Of a stretch of DNA of 64,000 bases, positions 56,943 through 64,000 are shown one piece after another. Made by a program: the position numbers and the translations under genes. The notes beneath the pieces are model-generated. The model was given only the letters and a program-made list of their open reading frames with translations. It was not told the DNA's origin and did not search any database. Numbering within the stretch: the stretch's first letter is position 1; each line of letters opens with the position of its first letter. Origin of the DNA: Apricaphanius iberus (lineage: Eukaryota > Chordata > Actinopteri > Cyprinodontiformes > Aphaniidae); contig JAPXFQ010001346.1 in assembly GCA_028564705.1 (NCBI GenBank), positions 40,076-104,075 on the forward strand, written 5' to 3'.

Positions 56943-57487
56943 TGTGGTGTTATTCTGCATAGGGTTTAAACTTTTATTATTCAGAAGGTAAAAGTCTGTT
57001 TATATAGTTTGCATGGTTGTAAAACATATGTCTGTCAGTATTGTTTATGGGGGTAAGCTTTTAAGTCATAAAACTCTTGGGTGAGTTTTATTGCAAGCTG
57101 TAAAAACAGGATGTCTGTAGATTTAGTGTGTTGCCATAAAACCATAAAACTCAGAATGAGCTTTTGACCAAGAGAAAAGACGTCTCACCATATGACTGCA
57201 TAATTTTCTGACAGCCAATAATGGCTAAGACACTGTTTGGAAGTGTTCTGATTGGAGGGAGTAGAAACGCCTAGAGGCCCGGTTTTCTATAAAGCTGTGA
57301 AATGAAGATCAGTCAATTGTCAGATTTATTTAATTCTGGACCAGAGGAACTGCGGGGGCAACTTCCTCTGTAAAACTGCAATTTGTTAATCTGTTCAAAA
57401 TAAATGTTAAGATAACTGGAAATTGGCTCCATTTTGTCTCTGCTTGAACATGCATTGAATTACTTATGATAATTATTTAATTCAACA
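56943..57487 (+). repeat. 3' LTR of the LARD-like element
   Basis: It is nearly identical to 50134-50671, with scattered substitutions and small indels (for example a GACCAAG difference near 57165). Confidence 0.92.
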
Positions 57488-57724
57488 ACTTATAGAATAG
57501 TGATGTGGAACTCAGTAAAAATTTCTAGCTTTGGGTGCTCCCTTAAAGGGAGGCTTTACCCACGACCTTCCAACAGAGTCACTGTAGAAGGGGTAGAGCT
57601 CCCCCTTCTGATGGAGGTTCGCTTTTGTTTACATTCAGTCATCCACATCGTTTATGAAAATCAGATGTTTAAAGGGGCAGGTTACACAGTCCTTTTTCTC
57701 ATTGTTTCTCTTGAAAGTAAATGA

Positions 57725-58151
57725 TGGACTCGAATAAGGTCAAAGTGGTATCCTTAAACGTTAACAGTTTGAGCAACTCAATAAAAAGGAGTAAAGTACT
57801 CACTAGGGTTAAGAGAGAATAGGCACAAATAGTCCTACAGGAAATGCACTTATCAAAACACAAAGAGGATAAATTAAAAAGGTTTGGGTTGCAAATTGTT
57901 ATTTCAGTTCATGTAAAAAGATTTGTAAAGAATTTTAGCTCACTCAGTTAATTTCGACTTAGTAAAAGAGTCATGTGACAAGGAAAGTAGATTTATTATA
58001 ACCAAAGGGAAAATTGATAACACTCCAATAACTTTAGGAAACGTCTATGTCCCTCCTGAGAGTGGTGCAAGATTTATTAGATCTCTTACAGACACAATAA
58101 TCTCAGAAAGTGAAGGAATTCTAATTTTTGTAGATGATTGGAACACGATGC
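57725..58151 (+). pseudogene. L1-like ORF2 endonuclease, truncated
   Basis: From an ATG at about 57724 the frame gives KVKVVSLNVNSLSNSIKRSK, then, after stops and shifts, LQEMHLSKHKEDK, NVYVPPESGARF and FVDDWNTML. These match the L1-type AP endonuclease (LNVNSL, the QE pair and the GDWN motif, here DDWN). It ends abruptly at 58151 where a gypsy LTR starts. The rest of ORF2 is not found to the right of that element. Confidence 0.75.
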
Positions 58152-58718
58152 TGTTAGGATCCTGCTCTGTGTTGCTGTTTCTCTGTGTTGTGTGTTGTCC
58201 CACACCTTCTCTGCTGGGGCGTGGCTGATTGGCGGCAGGTGCAGCTCATTGGACCTCATCAAGCTCCAACATAAAGCAGGGACTGGAGCTGCAAGCTGAC
58301 GCCAGATTGTCTTTGGTGTCAGCGTGGTAACACGGCCAACTTAGCTCCAATGCGTTCATCTCTTGATTCGTGCTTTGTGGATTTTTTTCTCACCTGGATT
58401 TCCCTCACAGGATCAGATTCATCCTCCTTCGTGCTCCTGGTTTTCCTCCCTCGTCTCCGTTCCATCCGGAAGGCTCCCCTGGAAACCACTTGTCAGACCC
58501 GCTTGTTAATCCTCCTTTCTCTCCACATTCTCTAACTTCTCATCTCTCCACTCCAGAGCTCCTGTTCATTCCTGGCTTTGGTTCCTGCCAAATTATCAGA
58601 GACTGCTCATAATCAGAATCCCCTGTAATAATAAACTTATTTTTATCTTAAACCAAACCTACCGTGTCGCTCTGGTTTTGTGGCTGCCTTTGAGTCCTGA
58701 AAACCCTGAACCATGACA
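58152..58718 (+). repeat. probable 5' LTR of the second gypsy element
   Basis: It begins TGTTAGGATCCTGC and ends CCATGACA, with an AATAATAAACTT poly(A)-like site near 58628. The gag ATG overlaps its last bases, as in some fish gypsy elements. No second copy is present to confirm the ends. Confidence 0.6.
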
Positions 58719-58892
58719 GAACAATCTGGCCAACCGGACTCAGCCAGGCAACACCAGAACGCGGTCTCACAACAACGTTCACTTCTTGGTCGTCACGAAA
58801 ACACCATCCAAGAGTTAATCCGACAATTCTCACTCCAAAATACAACCATAAGCCATCTTAAGCATCAAATTTCCGATCCTTCTTCCAGATAT
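58713..58892 (+). pseudogene. gag: gypsy gag N-terminus
   Basis: The frame starts at an ATG at 58713 and has RSLLGRHENTIQELIRQFS, a Gln-rich helical start known from fish gypsy gag. It is cut where the Penelope sequence begins. Confidence 0.65.
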
Positions 58893-59350
58893 TAGACAGA
58901 GAGGACAGATGGTTTGAAAGAGAAGTAAAAGAAGCCATCTATGTAAAAGTAGAGAAACCATCGCTAAACAGAGGAGGAGGCCTGAGACATCACCTATCTC
59001 CAATTTACAATGCTGCCCTTTCATCCCTCCCTAGAAGACTCAAACAAATTAGCCTCTAATAACAGAAACAACTGTGACTCCAACGACTGTCGTTATAACA
59101 CAATAGGGCACTAATGAAGCCGAAACCTAACCTCCACCAATAGGCGGCACGCCAACGACCGTCGTTAAGACATGGAGCACAAAGGATCCAATGACATAAT
59201 GATTCTTGTTCAAGAGGTTAAATAGCTGAGTCTGCACACCAGTTAGTTGGACCAGTCCCAGCCTGGTCAGCAGCGAGCATGAACTGATGAAGCCTCTTGG
59301 ATAAGAGGTGAAACGTCTTCCAAGACAAATTACCAAGTCCAGTTGCGTTT
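58893..59350 (+). mobile_element. Penelope-like element, 3' fragment
   Basis: It opens with a frame containing DRWFERE-type sequence, then KEAIYVKVEKPSLNRGGGLR and HHLSPIYNAALSSLPRRLK, the end of a Penelope polyprotein after its GIY-YIG region. It continues to the known 3' motif TGAAGCCTCTTGGATAAGAG, GTGAAACGTCTTCCAAGAC, and ends AGTCCAGTTGC. It is inserted between gypsy gag and protease. Confidence 0.8.
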
Positions 59351-59609
59351 GATTGAAATTTCCTTGAGACCCTCACAATTTTCTGCTATCATCGACTCTG
59401 GGTCTGAACAAAATCTTATCCACCCAGATCAAGTCACTCAGTACAACATCCCAGTAATCAAACTGTCAAGCCCACATTCTGTCTCGGCCTTAGATAGCAG
59501 CGAGATGACTCCCATCACACACCAAACCCATCCTGTTACACTAACTGTTTCAGGAAATCATCACAAACAAATCCAATTCTTCATCTATCCAAACAACGAA
59601 AACCCATAG
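59343..59609 (+). pseudogene. pro: gypsy aspartic protease
   Basis: SAIIDSGSEQNLIHPDQV contains the catalytic DSG. The frame ends at about 59608 before the reverse transcriptase; the flap and second half are short. Confidence 0.75.
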
Positions 59610-59656
59610 TCCTCGGTTTCCCATGGTTATCCACCCATAATCCTCACATCAATCGG

Positions 59657-60610
59657 TTGCACCACTGTGTCGACTCTTGGAGCCCCCAGTGTCTCAAAAC
59701 TTGCCTAAAATCGGACGTTCCTCTAAAAGTCAACACCGAACCTACCACTGAGTTCAGCCCGGATCTATCCAAGGTTCCACCTGAGTATCACGATCTCAGC
59801 CAGGTGTTTAGCAAAGATTTAGCGCTCTCTTTACCTGCTCGCCGACTGTATGACTGCGCAATAGATCTATTCCTCTTCCTTCAGGCCGCCTCGATAACAT
59901 CTCCACTAAAGAAAGAGAGGCTATGGAGAAATATATATAGGAATCTGTCGATTCCGGAATCATTCATCCTTCTTCCTGTCTCTGAGCCTGAATTCTTCTT
60001 TGTTGTTAAAAAAGACGACTCTCTCTGTCCCTGCATTGATTATAGAGGCCTACACCAGATCACAATCAAGAACAATTATTCCCTTCCATTACTCTCATCC
60101 GCTCTTGAACCTGTAAGCCAAGCCACCATCTTTTCAAAACTAGACCTTCGAAACTCCTACCACTTAGTCCGGATCCGAGAGGGGGATGAATGGAAGACAG
60201 CATTCAAAACACCCATAGGACATTTTGAATACTTGGTTATGCCATTTGGTCTATCTAATGCTCCAGCAGATTTTCAGAACCTTGTTAATGTTCTCCGAGA
60301 TTCCCTAAACACATTCGTCTTTGTCTATCTAGATGATATTCTCATTTTCTCCCAATCTCCCCATAAACATAAACAACATGTGCGACAGGTCCTACAAAGG
60401 CTCCTTGATAACAAACTCTACGTCAAGGCAGAAAAGTGTGAATTTCACGTCCGTACAATAACCTTCCTTGGATTCATCCTGGGAGACGGGCAGGTGAGGG
60501 CAGACCCAGCCAAGATCAAGGCGATACAAGATTGGCCCACTTTCCAGCTCCTCAAGAAAGCCTTCATTCAAGTTCTATGGGTTCAATATCATGCCACAGA
60601 TGATTTGTGA
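59657..60610 (+). pseudogene. pol: gypsy reverse transcriptase fused to a late pol segment by deletion
   Basis: A 317-codon open frame shows [57 protein letters not shown], the catalytic [12 protein letters not shown] and [20 protein letters not shown]. Right after IQDWPTF it jumps to [10 protein letters not shown], which resembles the start of the RNase H region, then ends in unrelated codons. An internal deletion is inferred there. Upstream codons such as LFLFLQAAS deviate from the usual linker. Confidence 0.85.
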
Positions 60611-60619
60611 GTGCAAAAA

Positions 60620-61050
60620 GATTTTACATGTGAAATGATGTTTTGTAGTTGTATTTAAACGAGTCGTGTTCATAAAAAAAATCTGAACTTGAAGAAACAT
60701 TTTGTCGCTCTGCAAAAAACTTTTGTCTGCAGAAATATTATTTTCAAACATGTAGATCGGTTTTGTAGTTGTGTTGTCTCTGCAAAACTTTCGCCATACA
60801 AAATATTTATACGAGTGAGACATCTCAGGCTCGTGTACAACACTGCACCTACGAGCACGCAAAACAAAAACCTGCAACCACAAAACAGAAACATACAACT
60901 ACAAAAAATTTTCACGGATTGAAGGCCAGTCAAATTCGTGCCACTCATGGCCAATCGGCACACTGCATACTGGCGCGCCAAACAGCCAATGACAAAGGAC
61001 TACGTCTTTTGAGGGAAGGAGAAGCTCGCTTTTCTCGCTGCTAGCACGGA
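60620..61050. repeat. foldback-like segment upstream of the gene at 61057
   Basis: TTTTGTAGTTGT occurs near 60640 and again near 60760, and ACAACTACAAAAAAT near 60893, so inverted copies flank the block. Together with several GCAAAAC motifs this suggests a decayed MITE, now in the position of a promoter region. Confidence 0.4.
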
Positions 61051-61056
61051 GAAACA

Positions 61057-63523
61057 ATGGCCGAAGACCAGGTAAGTGAAGGCTGAGTAGCATTATAGAA
61101 AATAAATGTTGTGGACTACAGGGTGCAAGCCTAGGTGTATAAGGTTGTCCTTTTCCACGTCTTTCACTTTACATTAAGGATATGGTCCGAATTACGAGGT
61201 TACCTTCCAATTTAGCTTTCTGTGCGTCGGTTGCTAGTTAGGGTCCCCGCTGTTAAAACAGTAATTTTATCGCGCAATTGCAATTATTTGTCTAAACCTC
61301 TATATACAGTTAATGGTCTCAACAGACGAATAATGCAAATGCTGTTGATTTTAAAAGGGATTGTGTCGGTAAACAGTAGCAGTTTCTGTATGGACGGAGT
61401 TGAACTTGATACTCCTTGTGAGGCCGTCACTCCAAATCATGTGTGAGGGCATTCGTGTTCTTCCTTGTAATGTTATATCAATCTTTGTACTCATTTACTC
61501 CACCCTTCATTTAAAATAAATTAATTGATAGTTAATAGTAAAGACAGGCTGATAAACATTAAAATATATATTGCAGTGGGTTGAGCAATAAGTTGTTCAG
61601 CCCGACTTCAAAACGTAATTTCTTTCCGAGGACCACTGGAACGAAGCACTTACCTCGATTTGGTTTACTATTTTACATGTAGCCCACCAATAAAATCTGA
61701 AACCCTTTATCTGTCATTTTGTGGGGCATCAACATTGTTGCAGTCTTATCCATAACCAGTTCCTTGCCACCAAGTTATTTTTAACAGGATATCCATTATC
61801 ACGGTCACATTTCAGTACAACCTGTATTAATTCTATTTATTGCTTATTTTTTTTATGGACAACACAAATAACAAAATTAAGATGTGTTGTTTGAGTGGTT
61901 TAGCACACATATTAATTTGCAACACTTGTCCACATGAGGTTTTAGGGTATAGTATAAAAGAAAACAATAACTAGAAAAATGTGCATTTCCTGCAAAAATG
62001 CAGTGAATGCTATAAGCTGAATTTTTTTTTCAAAAGTTGTACCAAACTGCAAAAATGCGATTAAAATGTAAAAACCAAGGTTATCAAACATTAATAAATC
62101 TGAAAAGTGTACACAATAGCAAAATTTAGGAAGAATAAGAAAAAAATTGTTTGAATTCTAATGCATTGGCAAAATTAAAAATTTGGCGGAAATCCCAGTG
62201 TTGGATAAAATAAGCTTATAAAATAAGCAAAGGCAACAGTTCAAGTAAGCCACCAGATAAAGCTAGGTGTGCACTGCTGTTTGTATTTTGCTACTGCATT
62301 TGTATAAAATCCCTGGTGTTGGTCTTGAGTTTTATGTTGTGTGCCAATCTTTATGATGTATTGAATGTTTTTTTTCTATTTTGTCAGGTGATTGTGGGAA
62401 ATGATGTCCTGAACCGGCTTCGGTTCAGGTTGGAACAGGCTTTGCATCGCTAGCCCATTGACATTGATTACATCGAGTTTATCTGCAGGAGTGATATGGC
62501 GCTGATTGCATCCTCTAACCACTTGCAATTCCCAGATGAGGTATCTTAAAAATTATATTGGCTCTTTTTAAACAGGTTGTTTGGGTAATGTAGGATCCCA
62601 GGAAAAAATGCAAAGTGAAGTCCGTAGGGAAATATTCCAATCCACTTTCAAATTATTAGTTCCGGATGGTTTGATAAACCTCGCAGTTTAACTATGATGT
62701 TGATATGACCTATCATGAACAGCTGTTCATAGTTCCAAGATCATAGTAAAACTGTGATTATCTCAAACTTATACTATAAAGTGGGTCAAATTTAACGTGA
62801 AATGATATACTGTGAAAACGTTTAGCTTTACTTAGCTTTTGTTCTTGGGATGGATTAAAGACTAGATGTATAGATGGATGGATAGATAGATGGATGCAGG
62901 AATGGGGAATGTCTGTAAGGGACAGATATAGCAACATGTCCTTACAGGAAATTTGTATTTTCTTTGCACATAGGCCTCGTTGACATATAAAAGGAGTATG
63001 TAACATATATACATATAAGTTAACATATTATCTACAGCCCCCTTACCGAAAAGCCTTCACGCCTCAACTGCACCCACCCACACAACAAATAAACCAACTT
63101 CAACATATATATGCCAGACAACATGGCAAAATCACCGCAGGGAAACAGCCATTGTGGAAGATAGCTGCCTATTCTGCAGTTACAGAAAGGTTTTTGTATT
63201 CATGTAGGTACTTGGAGGTCTACATGGGCTTCTCACACTGCTACAAGAAGAAATTGACAAAAGAGGGACAACTGTTGTGGTGGAGAGAGACACAAGCCGA
63301 AGGGGACATCCAATTGTCATTGCTCGAGGGCACATAGAGGATCTCTTGGAAATGGACCTCTCCATTACGTGTATCTCCAAATTGACGTGCATTTCAGTGA
63401 GGACATTGTTCCGCAGGATGCAGGAATGGGGACTGTCTGTACGGGTCAGATACAGCAACATGTCTGATGATGACCTTGACCGTTTAATCATAGAGATCAA
63501 ACAGACCTCACCAAATTTGGGTT
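61057..63523 (+). pseudogene. multi-exon gene resembling the N-terminal part of integrase-domain proteins, with a stop
   Basis: Exon 1 (61057-61071) is ATG plus four codons then GTAAGT. Exon 2 (62388-62540) follows TTTGTCAG in the same phase and gives VIVGNDVLNRLRFRLEQALH, a stop (TAG), then PIDIDYIEFICRSDMALIAS, ending GAG/GTATCT. A third exon seems to start at 63038. A last part (about 63207-63523) gives VVVERDTSRRGHPIVIARGH, a helix-turn-helix-like RTLFRRMQEWGLSVRVRY and SDDDLDRLIIEIKQ, ending at a GTTAGT donor. This layout recalls fish proteins that carry an integrase core after such a region; the core is not in the window. The TAG and a frame change near 63190 suggest a pseudogene, unless sequence errors are present. 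Confidence 0.6.
61072..62387 (+). other. intron 1 of the gene at 61057
   Basis: AT-rich, GTAAGT to TTTGTCAG, with no feature recognised inside apart from short frames. Confidence 0.4.
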
Positions 63524-63599
63524 AGTTGGTCAACAAAAGTACATCACATCTTTATTATTACCGTGAAAGTCACACAGACCTAACTTTGAGTGAAATACA

Positions 63600-64000
63600 G
63601 TTGTGCTTTGCAAACACAGTTGGCCTCATTTATCAAACTGTGCATATTTTGGGTGTTTATTCCAAATACCAAGACTCAACGTGGGATTTATGAACGTGTC
63701 TGATCTGCCCAGATTTGTGCGTAAAGACCTGCGCTTGTTGATAAATGTCACGGATGAAACGAGCGCATTTATGAAAGTCACGCCTATAAATATTCACCAA
63801 CCGCCTCCTCCACACCTTGTTTTTGCAACATGGCTGAACGGAAGATGACCAAGATTGTTAAAAAGAGGAACTTCACTAGCAGGAAATGGGTCACAGGGGA
63901 ACCCAGCTCCATGGTGCATCTTATGCTTGGAATGGAGGGTTATTAGATGCTCCAACAACCTTTATCACCTAAGGCATGACACGCAGTTATTCATTGTTAT
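63600..64000 (+). mobile_element. PIF/Harbinger-type element start with Myb-like protein beginning
   Basis: GGCCTCATTTATCAAACTGTGCATA is the kind of terminus I know from fish Harbinger elements. About 200 bp further, an ATG at 63831 begins MAERKMTKIVKKRNFTS, like the start of the Myb/SANT-like DNA-binding protein of such elements, but the frame diverges after about 20 residues and stops near 63944. The rest is outside the window. Confidence 0.5.

Larger units (their letters stand above)
50134..57487 (+). mobile_element. complete LTR element without coding domains (LARD-like)
   Basis: Two long direct repeats (50134-50671 and 56943-57487), both TGTGGTG...TTCAACA, bound 6.3 kb of internal DNA. 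The copy is flanked by the 4-bp TSD ACTT (50130-50133 and 57488-57491). A tRNA-type primer site follows the left LTR and a purine tract precedes the right one. In the interior no gag, pol or env motif was seen; only short frames at 50872-51306 are open. A large internal sequence without genes matches the LARD definition. The LTRs differ at about 15-20 places by eye, so the insertion is fairly recent. Confidence 0.9.
58152..60610 (+). mobile_element. second Ty3/gypsy element, truncated, with nested Penelope
   Basis: A probable 5' LTR, a short gag start, a protease and a reverse transcriptase lie in order on +. Much of gag is missing around a Penelope insertion, an internal deletion removes the reverse transcriptase end, and no 3' LTR was found. 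The protein motifs differ from the copy at 1-3917. Confidence 0.82.

Overview
The window is about 64 kb of animal nuclear DNA, almost certainly from a teleost fish. There is no operon structure. Candidate exons are bounded by GT-AG signals, the background is AT-rich with (AT)n and (CA)n microsatellites, and the repeat mix is typical of fish: Ty3/gypsy, BEL/Pao, RTE-like and L1-like LINEs, Penelope, Tc1/mariner, PIF/Harbinger, hAT, piggyBac, a tRNA-type SINE and a Maverick/Polinton. The species cannot be named from what is visible.

Layout. 1-3.9 kb: 3' part of a decayed Ty3/gypsy element with a 48-bp tandem repeat and a probable LTR. 4.5-7.6 kb: an inverted pair of one repeat family around an RTE-like LINE that shows a textbook twin-priming inversion with an 11-bp target-site duplication (TSD). 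6.5-26.2 kb: five + strand exon candidates that keep one reading frame, four of their internal junctions in phase 1, which I take as an unidentified host gene. Its introns hold a Harbinger-like MITE, an RTE 3' end, a split Tc1 element, a SINE and a hAT element. 26.8-33.8 kb: a common teleost repeat, then a full-length but frameshifted BEL/Pao element whose 5' LTR carries a LINE-like insertion with a 13-bp TSD. 33.85-34.5 kb: small nested repeats, including an hAT MITE with an 8-bp TSD.

34.8-46.7 kb: a decayed Maverick/Polinton. Capsid protein and protease lie on +; packaging ATPase, family-B DNA polymerase and accessory genes lie on -. No integrase or minor capsid gene was found. Harbinger DNA splits the protease, a piggyBac-like element at TTAA splits the polymerase, and a THAP-containing element truncates an accessory gene. 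At the right end, a five-exon minus-strand gene keeps an open frame across four phase-1 introns, shows a duplicated exon pair and has a SUMO-interaction-like motif. It lies next to roughly 180-bp tandem repeats and is the best candidate here for something undescribed.

46.9-49.5 kb: an inverted, longer relative of the 27.9-kb insertion with a striking GC-rich body. 49.5-60.6 kb: a Tc1 end, then an L1-like element (ORF1 end, ORF2 endonuclease) split by a complete 7.35-kb LTR element (two LTRs, tRNA-Trp-type primer site, polypurine tract, 4-bp TSD) with no recognisable gag, pol or env, so LARD-like. The L1 ends at a second gypsy element, which itself contains a Penelope 3' fragment. 61-63.5 kb: a multi-exon gene or pseudogene resembling the N-terminal part of fish integrase-domain proteins. 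63.6-64.0 kb: the start of another Harbinger-type element.

Most coding sequence is dead mobile-element DNA. The two places that look maintained are the host exon series and the small spliced gene at the Polinton end. Family assignments come from motifs read by eye; no database search was possible.
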